Assembly (NCBI RefSeq): GCF_042680805.1
Contig: NZ_JBHUEM010000055.1
Span: 231,870-295,869, forward strand
Reading direction: 5' to 3'
Length of the DNA: 64,000 nt
Source: Bacillus_CJ salitolerans
Lineage (GTDB): Bacteria; Bacillota; Bacilli; Bacillales; SA4
Part shown: positions 8,520 through 17,606 of the stretch, one piece after another
Position numbering within the stretch: the stretch's first letter is position 1
Layout: the number at the start of each line of letters is the position of its first letter
The notes under the pieces: generated by a model
The model's input: the letters and a program-made list of their open reading frames with translations, nothing else
The model's database searches: none
Told to the model about the DNA's origin: nothing
Translations under genes and position numbers: made by a program

Positions 8520-10016
8520 TTGCAAAAGTATATTCTTTCACTTGATCAAGGTACTACAAGCTCAAGGGCGATATTGTTTAATCACAAGGGAGAGATTGTC
8601 CATATTTCGCAAAAGGAGATTACGCAATACTACCCAAAGCCGGGATGGGTGGAACAGGATGCGAATGAAATTATCGGGTCTGTTTTTTCGTGCATTGGCT
8701 CATGCTTAAAGGAAGCAGGTGTAAGTGCTTCCCAAATTGCTGGCATTGGCATCACAAACCAGCGGGAGACAACGGTAATTTGGGACAAAAATACGGGTAA
8801 ACCAATTTATCACGCAATCGTTTGGCAATCAAGACAATCATCCTCTATATGTGAAGAACTCAAAGATAAGGGACTTGAACCAACGTTTCGAGAAAAAACA
8901 GGTCTCGTGCTTGATCCATACTTTTCAGGCTCAAAAGTAAAGTGGCTGCTCGATCATGTAGAGGGAGCAAGAGAAAAAGCAAATGAAGGCAGCCTTTTAT
9001 TTGGAACAATTGACACATGGCTTATTTGGAACCTATCCGGCAGACGTACTCACGTGACAGACTATACGAACGCATCAAGGACGCTATTATATAACATATA
9101 TGAACTGAAATGGGATGAGGATCTGCTCACATACTTGGACGTTCCAAGTTCTCTACTCCCAGAAGTAAAGCCATCCTCAGGATTGTTCGCTCACACATTA
9201 CCAGAGGAATTTTTCGGGCAACAGATTCCAATAAGCGGGGTAGCTGGTGATCAACAGGCAGCTCTGTTTGGTCAAGCATGCTTTGAAAAGGGAATGGCGA
9301 AAAACACGTATGGAACAGGCTGCTTTATGCTCATGAACACGGGTGAGAAGGCAGTATCATCCGAGCACGGATTATTAACAACGATTGCTTGGGGGATAGA
9401 CGGTAAGGTGGAATACGCTCTTGAAGGAAGTGTATTCGTAGCCGGCTCAGCTGTTCAATGGCTTCGAGATGGACTTCGAATGATTAAAGCGGCAAAGGAT
9501 AGCGAGTTATACGCAGAGCGAGTACAATCGACGGACGGGGTGTATGTGGTCCCTGCCTTTGTCGGACTTGGAACACCATATTGGGATAGTGACGTCCGCG
9601 GTGCCGTTTTTGGGATGACAAGAGGAACAACAAAGGAGCATTTCATCAGGGCAACATTAGAATCCCTTGCCTATCAAACAAAAGATGTTTTAACCGTTAT
9701 GGAGAAGGAATCAGGTCTTGCATTAAAAGAACTCCGAGTAGATGGAGGAGCTGTTATGAATAATTTCTTAATGCAATTCCAAAGTGATATATTAGGTGTT
9801 TCGGTAGAACGCCCGGTTGTAAATGAAACCACGGCCCTTGGCGCTGCATATTTAGCAGGATTAGCTACTGGCTATTGGGATAGTAAGGAAGAACTGAAAG
9901 AACAACGGATGACAGACAAACATTTTCATCCAACAATGAGTGAGAACGACCGAGATCAATACTATACCGGCTGGAAAAAGGCAGTAAGCGCAGCTCAAAT
10001 GTTTTCATTGAAATAG
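8520..10016 (+). CDS. glpK: Glycerol kinase
   Basis: Phosphorylates glycerol to glycerol 3-phosphate, the first step of glycerol use, feeding GlpD encoded next. The FGGY-family protein of 498 aa begins KYILSLDQGTTSSRAILF (phosphate-1 loop) and contains GITNQRETTVIW, GDQQAALFGQ and DGGAVMNNFLMQFQSD. I chose the TTG at 8520, preceded by AGGGGG at 8507-8512. The TTG at 8490 in the same frame lacks a site and would lengthen the protein beyond the family norm. A TATAAT at 8457-8462 may be its -10 box. No glpF facilitator gene and no GlpP-type leader terminator are visible just upstream, unlike B. subtilis. Confidence 0.95.
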   Translation: MQKYILSLDQGTTSSRAILFNHKGEIVHISQKEITQYYPKPGWVEQDANEIIGSVFSCIGSCLKEAGVSASQIAGIGITNQRETTVIWDKNTGKPIYHAIVWQSRQSSSICEELKDKGLEPTFREKTGLVLDPYFSGSKVKWLLDHVEGAREKANEGSLLFGTIDTWLIWNLSGRRTHVTDYTNASRTLLYNIYELKWDEDLLTYLDVPSSLLPEVKPSSGLFAHTLPEEFFGQQIPISGVAGDQQAALFGQACFEKGMAKNTYGTGCFMLMNTGEKAVSSEHGLLTTIAWGIDGKVEYALEGSVFVAGSAVQWLRDGLRMIKAAKDSELYAERVQSTDGVYVVPAFVGLGTPYWDSDVRGAVFGMTRGTTKEHFIRATLESLAYQTKDVLTVMEKESGLALKELRVDGGAVMNNFLMQFQSDILGVSVERPVVNETTALGAAYLAGLATGYWDSKEELKEQRMTDKHFHPTMSENDRDQYYTGWKKAVSAAQMFSLK

Positions 10017-10257
10017 GACCCCATGGAAGCCGATAGTGAAAAAATATAGCAAAATAACATACAAAAGCAGCATGAAAAACAGTTAATACGCTTGGAGGAT
10101 AAATATATCCAAGTGTTTTTAGGGCCTCTAAGGAAAAAGTCTGATCAATTCCTTGCTTCTTTGAATAGCGCAACCAAGCATTTTGACCAATTTGAAATAA
10201 GACAGCCATCACCATGTATACAATAGAAGAGGGAATCCACTTTAGGAGGTGAAACAC
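9865..10257 (-). CDS. Doubtful small membrane protein opposite the glpK-glpD gap
   Basis: I do not recognise this frame. Reading from a GTG at 10257, its first 80 or so residues, in the gap between glpK and glpD, contain two convincing hydrophobic segments (SSIVYMVMAVLFQIGQ and VLTVFHAAFVCYFAIFF) separated by a basic stretch. The last 50 residues lie opposite the end of glpK and look like antisense noise. There is no clear ribosome binding site. It could be a remnant of a lost small membrane gene or pure chance. Confidence 0.2.
   Translation of the reverse strand: MFHLLKWIPSSIVYMVMAVLFQIGQNAWLRYSKKQGIDQTFSLEALKTLGYIYPPSVLTVFHAAFVCYFAIFFHYRLPWGPISMKTFELRLLPFSSRYSIDLGRSHSLLDENVCLSSVVLSVLPYYPNSQ
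10091..10120 (+). terminator. Terminator-like hairpin after glpK
   Basis: CTTGGA (10091-10096) and TCCAAG (10108-10113) followed by TGTTTTT. Possible end of the glpK message, or a site of antitermination before glpD. Confidence 0.5.
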
Positions 10258-10289
10258 CAGCTGAGACGAAACCGTTCACTGGTACTCAC

Positions 10290-11939
10290 ATGAATTTTTC
10301 AGCACTTGAAAGGCAAGCAAGATGGAATACGATACGTAAACAAAAGTGGGACGTCATTGTCATCGGCGGTGGAATAACGGGAGCTGGCATCGCGCTTGAT
10401 GCAGCGAGCCGTGGGATGAAAGTCACACTATTGGAGATGCAAGATTTTGCAGCAGGAACGTCGAGTCGTTCCACAAAGCTCATTCACGGCGGTTTGCGTT
10501 ATTTAAAGCAATTCCAAGTAAAGCTTGTCGCGGATGTTGGAAAGGAACGAGAGATAGTGTATGAAAATGGACCACATGTAACAGAGCCTGTCCGAATGCT
10601 ATTGCCTATTTATAAGGGAGCAACATACGGGAAGCTTGCAACTTCTTTTGCTATATCTGTATATGATTTTTTAGCGGGTGTGAAAAAGGAAGAACGAAAA
10701 GAAGTGCTATCAAAGAAAGAAACGATTAAGCGTGTCCCCTTTATTAAAAAAGAAGGATTGGTAGGAAGTGTTCGTTACGTAGAATATCGAACGGACGATG
10801 CAAGGCTCACGATTGAGGTCATGAAAAAAGCCAATGAGTTAGGGGCCATGCCAATTAACTATGCAAAAGTAACGAAATTTCATTATGATCAAGATGATAG
10901 AATAATAGGCGTCCGTGCGATAGATCAATTGACGAATGAAGTATATGACGTACATGGATCCATCATTATTAATGCGACTGGTCCGTGGAGTGATATGGTT
11001 AGAGACTTCGATAGAAAGCAGGGGGATGGAAAGTACCTACTTCGTACGAAAGGAGTCCACGTTGTCATTGATCAAATGAAGCTGCCCTTAACACAAGCCG
11101 TGTATTATGATACACCGGATGGACGGATGATTTTTGCCGTTCCAAGAGGAAATAAGGTGTATGTTGGAACAACAGACACCGTCTACGAGAAGGATCTTGC
11201 TCATCCGTATATGGATAAGACTGACTTATCATATCTATTAAAAGCGATTGATTATATTTTTCCAGATGTAAAGATTACTAAAAAGGATATTGATTCAAGC
11301 TGGGCTGGGCTTCGTCCTCTTATTCATGAAGAAGGAAAAGCACCCTCGCAACTATCACGAAAGGATGAAATATGGGAATCAGCATCAGGTTTGATGACGA
11401 TTGCAGGAGGAAAATTAACGGGTTACCGGAAAATGGCTGAACATATCGTGAACTTGGCTGCGAAACGGCTTGATCAGAAGTTTGACCGTTGCCGAACGAA
11501 AGCCCTTCCTATATCGGGGGGAAATGTTGGTGGCTCTAAGGGGTTTAAACGATTTGTCTACACGAACCGATTGAAGCTGCAAGAAGTTGGGTTATCAGAA
11601 GAAGCTGCCGATCGGCTTGTTCGCTTTTACGGTTCCAATATCACAACCATAATTAAAGAAATAAGCATCTACAAGCGGTCAGCAAAGACTCAAAATCTCC
11701 CATTAGACCTCATCATTCCAGTTTTATACGGTATTAAGCATGAAATGATGGTTACACCTTGTGATTATTTTATTCGGAGGGCGTCCTCCTTACTTTTTGA
11801 CATTGATTCCTTCAAGGAACAGGTCGATGATGTCATTTCTTATATGAAGTATGTGTTGCTCTGGACTGAAGAGGAAGAGAGAAAGTATAGAGGAGAGCTT
11901 GAGAGAGAGCTAGATTATGTCACCTTAGCTTTACGATAA
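10290..11939 (+). CDS. glpD: Glycerol-3-phosphate dehydrogenase, aerobic, FAD-dependent
   Basis: Oxidises glycerol 3-phosphate to dihydroxyacetone phosphate at the membrane, passing electrons to quinone. The 549 aa match the Bacillus GlpD layout: FAD-binding VIGGGITGAGIALDAASRG near residue 25, GTSSRSTKLIHGGLRYLKQ, and WAGLRPLIHEEGK in the substrate domain. The ATG at 10290 agrees with homologues, but the nearest strong binding site (AGGAGGT, 10244-10250) is about 40 bases upstream, so initiation context is poor. The gene follows glpK and completes glycerol entry to glycolysis. A bidirectional terminator separates it from the convergent response-regulator gene. Confidence 0.95.
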   Translation: MNFSALERQARWNTIRKQKWDVIVIGGGITGAGIALDAASRGMKVTLLEMQDFAAGTSSRSTKLIHGGLRYLKQFQVKLVADVGKEREIVYENGPHVTEPVRMLLPIYKGATYGKLATSFAISVYDFLAGVKKEERKEVLSKKETIKRVPFIKKEGLVGSVRYVEYRTDDARLTIEVMKKANELGAMPINYAKVTKFHYDQDDRIIGVRAIDQLTNEVYDVHGSIIINATGPWSDMVRDFDRKQGDGKYLLRTKGVHVVIDQMKLPLTQAVYYDTPDGRMIFAVPRGNKVYVGTTDTVYEKDLAHPYMDKTDLSYLLKAIDYIFPDVKITKKDIDSSWAGLRPLIHEEGKAPSQLSRKDEIWESASGLMTIAGGKLTGYRKMAEHIVNLAAKRLDQKFDRCRTKALPISGGNVGGSKGFKRFVYTNRLKLQEVGLSEEAADRLVRFYGSNITTIIKEISIYKRSAKTQNLPLDLIIPVLYGIKHEMMVTPCDYFIRRASSLLFDIDSFKEQVDDVISYMKYVLLWTEEEERKYRGELERELDYVTLALR

Positions 11940-11943
11940 GAAA

Positions 11944-11980
11944 AAGGGGCCATCATTCGTTTGTTGTGATGGCCTTATTC
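11944..11980. terminator. Bidirectional terminator between glpD and the response-regulator gene
   Basis: GGCCATCA (11948-11955) and TGATGGCC (11967-11974), flanked by A-rich sequence on one side and T-rich on the other, so it can serve both convergent genes. Confidence 0.75.
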
Positions 11981-12586
11981 TTTTAACCAGCCTTTATTTT
12001 CGGCAATTCCGATTGCTTCAATTTTATTTTTTGCATCTAGTTTTCTAAAAACCTCTGACAAATAGTTGCGAATCGTTCCATCGGATAAAAACAACGTTTT
12101 GGCAATCTCCTTCGAGGTTTTTCCGCTTTTCGCAAGCTTTAAGACTTCAAGCTCCCTTTCGGAAAGAGGATTCGTATCCTCCCAAACGGCAAACGAAAGC
12201 TCGGGACTAATAATCCGTTTTCCTTCCATCACCTTACGAATATAGTGAGCGAGTTCATCACTTGGACCATCTTTTAGTAAGTACCCGTAGACACCTGCCT
12301 TCATTGCTCGTTGAAAATATCCGGGTCTAGCAAAAGTGGTGAGCACCATCACCCTGCAAGGATGGTTTTGTTCCTTTAGCTTTTCGGCAACATCAAGACC
12401 AGAAAGAACCGGCATTTCAATATCAACGATACAAAGGTCAGGCTGCTTTTCGTCAATCATCAGTAATGCCTCAGCCCCGTTGGTTGCTTGACCGATAACT
12501 TCAAAATCCTCCTCTAAATCTAGCAGGATGCCAAGAGCACCTCGTAGCATACCTTGATCCTCAGCTATCACAATTTTTATCATCAT
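11975..12586 (-). CDS. Two-component response regulator, NarL/LuxR family (DesR/YvfU-like)
   Basis: A DNA-binding regulator of 203 aa: receiver domain (residues 1-120) with acidic pocket AED, phospho-acceptor D55 in CIVDIEMP and LLKDG switch lysine, then a LuxR-type helix-turn-helix (NPLSERELEVLKLAKSGKTS onward). It closely resembles B. subtilis DesR and YvfU; the FARPGYFQRA stretch is typical of that group. The sensor kinase gene lies 9 bases upstream and an ABC-2 exporter before that, the arrangement of yvfRSTU rather than of des-desKR. It therefore probably controls the exporter operon, perhaps in response to membrane stress or a toxic compound. Confidence 0.85.
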   Translation of the reverse strand: MMIKIVIAEDQGMLRGALGILLDLEEDFEVIGQATNGAEALLMIDEKQPDLCIVDIEMPVLSGLDVAEKLKEQNHPCRVMVLTTFARPGYFQRAMKAGVYGYLLKDGPSDELAHYIRKVMEGKRIISPELSFAVWEDTNPLSERELEVLKLAKSGKTSKEIAKTLFLSDGTIRNYLSEVFRKLDAKNKIEAIGIAENKGWLKE

Positions 12587-12595
12587 ACTCCACCT

Positions 12596-13717
12596 TTACG
12601 CTGTTGATTCAACACTATTTCGGATAATTTTCGGTAACGATATATGAATGGTAGTTCCTTTATCTTCATGTGTATCGATATGAAACGTTCCATCGATAAG
12701 TCGGATTCTCTCCATCATACCAAGGAGCCCGTTTCCATTAGCTGATTTCTGGTCAATTCCTGTGCCGTTGTCTTTCACAGTCAGAACAAATTTATCAATG
12801 TCCTCTTTTATTTCGATGATACATTTGGTACCTTCGCTATGTTTGATCACATTAGTTACTGCTTCTCTTAAACACATTCCGAGAATATTTTCGTGAAGCT
12901 TAGGCATTTTGACATTGTTGATGGGACCTAACAACGTTAATTCAAACTGTGCGGCTTCTAATATACTTCTTACATTTGCAAGTTCCTCTGTAATTTTGAT
13001 TAAATTCATATCACTTACTAGCTCTCTTACTTGACGTAATGTCGATCTTGACGTTTCCTTGATTTCCTTTATTTCATGGATTGCAAGGTCAGGATTTCGT
13101 TTAATCATTTTTTCAACGATTTCGCTCTTAAGCGTAATTAAAGATAACGTGTGACCAAGTGTGTCATGTAAATCTCTAGCAATTCGTTGCCGCTCTTCAC
13201 GTTTAATTAATTCATTGATTTGTTGATTCGCAGAGTTTAATTTCTGTTGAAGCAGCTGATATTTTTTATTGGCTTGAATGGCAAAAGGAGTAAGCACTAT
13301 GATGAAAATTGGTGCCAATGTTGCAATGAAAAGGGGGGAGCTTATCGGTACATCATGAATGATGATCGATGAGATAAAGATCCCGATTATACATAGTACT
13401 GTTATCCAATGGATGATTTTATTTTGAATCAAATTTAATAGGTTAATAGGATAAAACCCTACATAAATAAACATAGGATTAAAAAAACTGCAAAATACAA
13501 AGACAATTATTAGCTCAATTGTTAAATGAATGTTAAGAAATCGTGGTCGCCAATAGCTTTCCCGGTAAACAATGACAAGCAGAAGAACCAAAGCATATCC
13601 GAAGATTGCTTTGGTTAATGGTTCTTGTGAAATTCCGAATAGCGGAAAGATGAGATAGCTTAGCCAGAATAGTGGCAAGCTTTTAAACCTTTCGGGAAAT
13701 AGCCTAAACGGCTTCAT
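12596..13717 (-). CDS. Two-component sensor histidine kinase (DesK/YvfT-like)
   Basis: Membrane sensor of 373 aa. The first 150 residues form about five hydrophobic segments with no large extracellular domain, so sensing probably occurs in the membrane. A HisKA_3 dimerisation helix follows with the phospho-acceptor H184 in RIARDLHDTLGHTLS, then the ATP-binding domain with NGTG and NGLLGMMERI boxes. The start overlaps the end of the permease gene by four bases. Its partner is the response regulator just downstream. The input signal is unknown; the DesK-like layout suggests membrane state or an exported substrate. Confidence 0.85.
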   Translation of the reverse strand: MKPFRLFPERFKSLPLFWLSYLIFPLFGISQEPLTKAIFGYALVLLLVIVYRESYWRPRFLNIHLTIELIIVFVFCSFFNPMFIYVGFYPINLLNLIQNKIIHWITVLCIIGIFISSIIIHDVPISSPLFIATLAPIFIIVLTPFAIQANKKYQLLQQKLNSANQQINELIKREERQRIARDLHDTLGHTLSLITLKSEIVEKMIKRNPDLAIHEIKEIKETSRSTLRQVRELVSDMNLIKITEELANVRSILEAAQFELTLLGPINNVKMPKLHENILGMCLREAVTNVIKHSEGTKCIIEIKEDIDKFVLTVKDNGTGIDQKSANGNGLLGMMERIRLIDGTFHIDTHEDKGTTIHISLPKIIRNSVESTA

Positions 13718-14457
13718 GATATCGCTTCCTGTCTTTTGGATATATATACAGATAATACCATAAAGATGACTAAGTAGAGGAGTAAAATTCCTGCATCTAC
13801 CAATTGAGGGGATTCACCCGCAAGAATATTCCATGCGCCATGCCCATATCGGTAGGTTGGTAGCCACTCGCCAATGTTTTGAACGATGGTAGGCATGATT
13901 TCAAGCGGCATCCATAGTCCTCCTAAAATGGCTAAGCCGAGGTGGACAATGTTACTAAAAACTTGCGCAAGCTCCGTCGTCTTACTAGTTCCGATCAAAA
14001 CACCAAGCGCAAGAAATGGTAATGCCCCAATCCAAATCCATAGACCGCAAAGAATCCATTGCCACACAGTCAGCTCGATCCCTTTTACGAAAATGCCGAT
14101 GATAAATAACAGAAGAATAATCCCAATATTTAAGATGGCTTGTGTCACAATCTTAGAACTTAGGTACACCCAGCCTGGCAGAGGAGTAACCTTTAACTGT
14201 TTCACCCAGCCTTGTGTTCTCTCCTGCGATAACCTGATGCCAAGTGTACTAATGGCTGCACCGATTACACTAAATACGGTCATGGACATGAGGTAATAAG
14301 CTTTCCAATCAGTTCCTCCAACCTGTGTGTCATCACCAATGACACTTGAAAAGATAAAATAAAACACGACAGGCATGGCAATCGAAAACATCACAAAAAA
14401 TTTATTCCGAACGGTTCGTTTGAATTCAGCCTTACATTGAGAAAATAACATATTCAT
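13714..14457 (-). CDS. ABC-2 type transporter permease
   Basis: Membrane component of an exporter, 247 aa with six predicted hydrophobic segments, of the ABC2_membrane family (YvfS-like). It starts with a short cytoplasmic segment (CKAEFKRTVRNKFFVMF) and ends SKRQEA. It lies 13 bases after the ATPase gene and overlaps the kinase gene, so all four genes read as one operon: ATPase, permease, kinase, regulator. The substrate is unknown. Such modules in Bacillus are often linked to export of antimicrobials or lipids, which here is only an inference. Confidence 0.8.
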   Translation of the reverse strand: MNMLFSQCKAEFKRTVRNKFFVMFSIAMPVVFYFIFSSVIGDDTQVGGTDWKAYYLMSMTVFSVIGAAISTLGIRLSQERTQGWVKQLKVTPLPGWVYLSSKIVTQAILNIGIILLLFIIGIFVKGIELTVWQWILCGLWIWIGALPFLALGVLIGTSKTTELAQVFSNIVHLGLAILGGLWMPLEIMPTIVQNIGEWLPTYRYGHGAWNILAGESPQLVDAGILLLYLVIFMVLSVYISKRQEAIS

Positions 14458-14470
14458 GAGAGTACACTCC

Positions 14471-15364
14471 TTACGAGATTTGTTTTTCAGGACTATTGGT
14501 TAAAAATTCGAACGCTTCATCTAGTCGACCTCGCTGGACCTCAATGTCATAAACATCTAAATTGTGTTTGATAATATGCTTGAGTAACTGATCCGTGTCA
14601 GAAGAGTAAAGCTTGATGGAACCAGCAGATTCTTCCACTTTAGTTACCAACGGTAATGCATCTACATTTACATTCCCTCTTGTTTTAAGCTGGATATACT
14701 TTGACGTTGCATTTTCCTTTAAGGAGGTTGGACTACCGTCAGCCACGATTTTTCCTTTATGAATGACCACTACTCGGTCTGCTACTTGATCGGCTTCCTC
14801 CAGATAGTGGGTAGTCATAATAACGGTTTTTCCTTCTTTAGCAAAAGCACGAATCGTCTCCCAAAACATCCTTCTTGACGCAACGTCCATTCCAACCGTC
14901 GGTTCATCTAAAAAAAGAATAGAGGGATTGCCAGCAATAGCTTGTGCAAATCCAAGTCGTCTTCTCTGTCCACCAGATAAGGAGATAGACATTTTCTTTC
15001 GTTCATCTTCTAGTCCCGCCATTTGAAGGAGCTGTTCGGTTTGGAGACTTTTGGGATAAAAGCTTCGAAACATATCAATACACTCCTGAACAGTTAAACC
15101 ATCAATGGTGGAGTTCTCTTGAAGCAATGCTCCAATTTTTTGTTTTGTTTTCATATCCTTTGGTGAGCCAGTTAACACCTCAATTGAGCCTGCTGTTTGG
15201 TTTAATAGCCCTAAAATCAACGAAACCAATGTTGTTTTCCCTGCACCATTAGGACCAAGTAAAGCAACAACACTACCTTCTTTGATTGTTAAACTAATAT
15301 TATCAACAGCCGTATGATTCTTAAAACGCTTCGTTACATTCTTCAATTCAATAATCGGTTTCAT
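14471..15364 (-). CDS. ABC-2 type transporter ATP-binding protein
   Basis: ATPase of the exporter, 297 aa. Visible motifs are Walker A GPNGAGKTT, Q-loop LLQEN, signature LSGGQRRRLGFAQA, Walker B ILFLDEPTVGMD and the H-loop TTHYLEEA. The last 80 residues are a C-terminal extension typical of multidrug/antibiotic ABC-2 ATPases (YvfR, CcmA-like). It is the first gene of the four-gene minus-strand operon. AAGGAAGGTGA stands before the ATG on the coding strand. The adjacent two-component system is probably its regulator. Confidence 0.85.
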   Translation of the reverse strand: MKPIIELKNVTKRFKNHTAVDNISLTIKEGSVVALLGPNGAGKTTLVSLILGLLNQTAGSIEVLTGSPKDMKTKQKIGALLQENSTIDGLTVQECIDMFRSFYPKSLQTEQLLQMAGLEDERKKMSISLSGGQRRRLGFAQAIAGNPSILFLDEPTVGMDVASRRMFWETIRAFAKEGKTVIMTTHYLEEADQVADRVVVIHKGKIVADGSPTSLKENATSKYIQLKTRGNVNVDALPLVTKVEESAGSIKLYSSDTDQLLKHIIKHNLDVYDIEVQRGRLDEAFEFLTNSPEKQIS

Positions 15365-15528
15365 GGATTCACCTTCCTTAAAGTTCTAATCTAAGAATAA
15401 TAAATCTGGAAAATACAAGTTAGTACGTTATGTCATTTCTTTCATATGACATTTGTCAGGAATTGAATAGGGATAAGGATTTTGACAAACCTTAAATACG
15501 TACAAAATCGAAATGAGGTGAGAAATAC

Positions 15529-15666
15529 ATGCCAATGAGAGACAGTCATAAAGGACAGCAAAAGAAGATGAAAAAAGGAAGTAATGCGATTGGACAAGAC
15601 CGTGATTACGGAAATGACCTAGCAGAAAAGAATCATAATGAACGGATGGATAAAGGAAAGCGCTAA
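15529..15666 (+). CDS. Small hydrophilic protein, spore-protein-like
   Basis: A 45-residue frame beginning MPMRDSHKGQQKKMKKG and ending NERMDKGKR. It has GAGGTGA at 15515-15521 before the ATG and a strong terminator just after, so it looks like a real single-gene unit. The composition (Lys, Asn, Asp, Gly, no hydrophobic core) resembles the minor small acid-soluble spore proteins of Bacillus, but I cannot assign it to a named family. It is divergent from the exporter operon; TTGACA at 15482-15487 may be a -35 box. Confidence 0.7.
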   Translation: MPMRDSHKGQQKKMKKGSNAIGQDRDYGNDLAEKNHNERMDKGKR

Positions 15667-15676
15667 AATGAATGTT

Positions 15677-15704
15677 GCCTGTATCAAATGGATACAGGCT
15701 TTTT
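15677..15704 (+). terminator. Terminator after the small hydrophilic gene
   Basis: GCCTGTATC (15677-15685) and GATACAGGC (15691-15699) followed by five Ts. Confidence 0.85.
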
Positions 15705-15748
15705 ACAAGAGTCCAATGACAATGTTGGTTACAACAGCAAACGAGTCA

Positions 15749-16036
15749 GAGTTGTTGATAAAAAAACAAAGTCGCTGAAACGAGAGAGTTGCTGATAAAT
15801 TTTTGAACGTTGCTGATAACAGAGTTGCTGTTAAAAAAACAAAGTTGATGAAACGAGAGATTTGCTGATAAATTTTTGAACGTTGCTGATAAAGTGTTCA
15901 GAGTTGCTGTTAAAAAAACAAAGTTGCTGATAACGAGTGAGAGTTGCTGATAAATTCAAAAAGTTGCTGATAAAAGTTCGGAGTTGCTGATAAATCACAC
16001 AAAGTTGCTGATAAATCACACTAATATGCTGATACA
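15749..16036. repeat. Array 1 of the GTTGCTGATAAA repeat
   Basis: About 15 imperfect copies of GTTGCTGATAAA, the reverse complement of TTTATCAGCAAC, spaced about 17-22 bases with different linker sequence. A longer unit is also duplicated inside (the blocks near 15767 and 15839 share linkers such as GAAACGAGAGA and TTTTTGAAC). It fills the gap between two convergent genes. The same core recurs at 40580 and 54491 on the opposite strand. Minus-strand reading frames through it are a by-product of repetition. Confidence 0.9.
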
Positions 16037-16210
16037 CGTCATAAGGCTGCACCTGTCAGTTGGAAAATGACTAAAATTTCCTCACATTTTTACTCGGAAC
16101 CGATCATAGTATTGTAGATTTCAATAATGGACCCATTTTTTTGAGTTAAAAGCGATTTTTACTGAAATATGAGCTCTTCTTCACATCCGAGCTAACTCGT
16201 AGCTTTTTTA

Positions 16211-16402
16211 TTAAATGGTCCCTTTAAATTTCTCTGGCTTTTTTACATAGCCTTCGATGATATACCCACAATCCGTACAAATAATATAATCAATTTCTGA
16301 ACCAAAACTCATTTTATTATCTGGATACATCACTCCATATCCGGCGTGCTTTCCTTTTCCTAATTCTTTTCCGTGACATTTTGGACATTCTGTTGGTTTC
16401 AT
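16211..16402 (-). CDS. Small zinc-ribbon protein
   Basis: A 63-residue protein with two CxxC knuckles, CPKCHGKELGKGKHAGYG and CTDCGYIIEGY, which would hold one zinc ion in a rubredoxin-like ribbon. GGAGAGGAGGT stands just before the ATG on the minus strand, a strong start. Proteins of this type are common in Bacillus and are often annotated only as hypothetical or transcription-factor-like zinc ribbons. No operon partner is present; the gene stands alone next to the repeat array. A role in binding nucleic acid or protein is possible but not shown. Confidence 0.8.
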   Translation of the reverse strand: MKPTECPKCHGKELGKGKHAGYGVMYPDNKMSFGSEIDYIICTDCGYIIEGYVKKPEKFKGTI

Positions 16403-16499
16403 TCCATACCTCCTCTCCTCGTTCTAGTGCACTATATGGAATTACGAATGTACGATGAAAATGTTTCAGATTTCAGACAACAGAATAATTCGAAAAATA

Positions 16500-16516
16500 T
16501 TGAATTTATAATTCAA
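16500..16516. promoter_or_regulatory. Palindromic operator before the ArsR-type regulator
   Basis: Perfect inverted repeat TTGAATT-TAT-AATTCAA, 40 bases before the start codon, with a further half-site-like TTTAGAATTAG just downstream. Its position suggests autoregulation by the ArsR-family protein that follows. Confidence 0.5.
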
Positions 16517-16556
16517 ATAATTTAGAATTAGTTTTATCCAAGTTTAGGGGGTAAAC

Positions 16557-17606
16557 ATGAAAACAATAAATGAACCAGTCTCACAAGAAACCGTCACTAT
16601 AACCGTAGACTTTTCTCCAGTCTGGGAAATTATAGTAGGAATTGCAGGCTATACATATCAAACATTACGCCACACGTTTGAGTTCGATGAGAAGTGGAAA
16701 GAGAATCAATCATCAATGTCTACAAAGCTACTAAACAATCTGAGTGAAATCGAAAAAACAAATTTATGGTATGGTCTTCTGTTAATGCAGAATAAATTAT
16801 CAGCCCGATCTATTCAAGAATTCATTCATGCCCTTCATTCATTAGCTCCAGAAGATTTCTATGAAACTCTGTTACCTTATAAAAATCGATCACATGAAGA
16901 GTTTAGAAAAGAAGCAGCAAAAAATGTAGATCGTATTATTCAGTATTCTAGCCTTTTTGAGGAGCATGATTATTTGGAAGGATACATAGTAACTCTTAGT
17001 GAAAAAAAGCAACACGAAATTGTTCAATTGTTTTCTGAGATTATGACAGAGTGGTATGAGTGGATTTATACAATTGTCGATTGGGAAAAATGGATGAAGG
17101 TTCTTTCACTAGAAAAAAGTAAACATCATACGATTGATTCAACTAACCCAATAGAAGAGGTTAAGCGAGTGACAGAGGGAGCAAAATATACAATGGAGCC
17201 TTCTATTTGGAATATTAAACTCATTCCACACGTATCTTACCGCCCTTGGATTTTAGAACAACGTACTTCTGACACAAAATTATTCTATTATCCAATTAAT
17301 GATGAAGCGTTTCAAGAGCCTGGTATACCACCAAAGGGGCTCATTCGAGGTCATAAAGCACTAGGAGACGAACTTAGGTTAAAGTTATTGTTTCAGATAA
17401 TAAAAGGCCCCCTATCTCTTCAGGATCTAAGCGCGAAATTTAATGTATCCAAAACGGCATTACATCATCAGCTATCCTTACTGAAAGCGGCAAAATTTAT
17501 TTCTGTTCATAAAGGTATCTATTCAGCAAATCCTACTCAAATTCAGTCGTTTACTTCACTTCTTGGACAGTATTTAGGGACTAATTATGAAAATGTCAAA
17601 GAATAA
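16557..17606 (+). CDS. ArsR-family transcriptional regulator with long N-terminal domain
   Basis: A 349-residue protein whose C-terminal 85 residues form a winged helix of the ArsR type (HKALGDELRLKLLFQIIKG, then the recognition-helix region FNVSKTALHHQLSLL). The N-terminal 250 residues are a less familiar domain rich in aromatic and acidic residues, seen in Bacillus regulators paired with MFS pumps; no metal-binding cysteine motif is present, so it is probably not a metal sensor. The MFS gene overlaps its 3' end by about 20 bases. A palindrome at 16500-16516 is the likely operator. It probably represses its own gene and the transporter until a small ligand binds. Confidence 0.75.
   Translation: MKTINEPVSQETVTITVDFSPVWEIIVGIAGYTYQTLRHTFEFDEKWKENQSSMSTKLLNNLSEIEKTNLWYGLLLMQNKLSARSIQEFIHALHSLAPEDFYETLLPYKNRSHEEFRKEAAKNVDRIIQYSSLFEEHDYLEGYIVTLSEKKQHEIVQLFSEIMTEWYEWIYTIVDWEKWMKVLSLEKSKHHTIDSTNPIEEVKRVTEGAKYTMEPSIWNIKLIPHVSYRPWILEQRTSDTKLFYYPINDEAFQEPGIPPKGLIRGHKALGDELRLKLLFQIIKGPLSLQDLSAKFNVSKTALHHQLSLLKAAKFISVHKGIYSANPTQIQSFTSLLGQYLGTNYENVKE

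Noticed and set aside
13886..14296. 136-codon plus-strand frame
   Set aside because: Antisense shadow of the ABC-2 permease gene.
15831..16052. Minus-strand 73-codon frame with repeated QQL-type residues
   Set aside because: By-product of the GTTGCTGATAAA array; no start signal.
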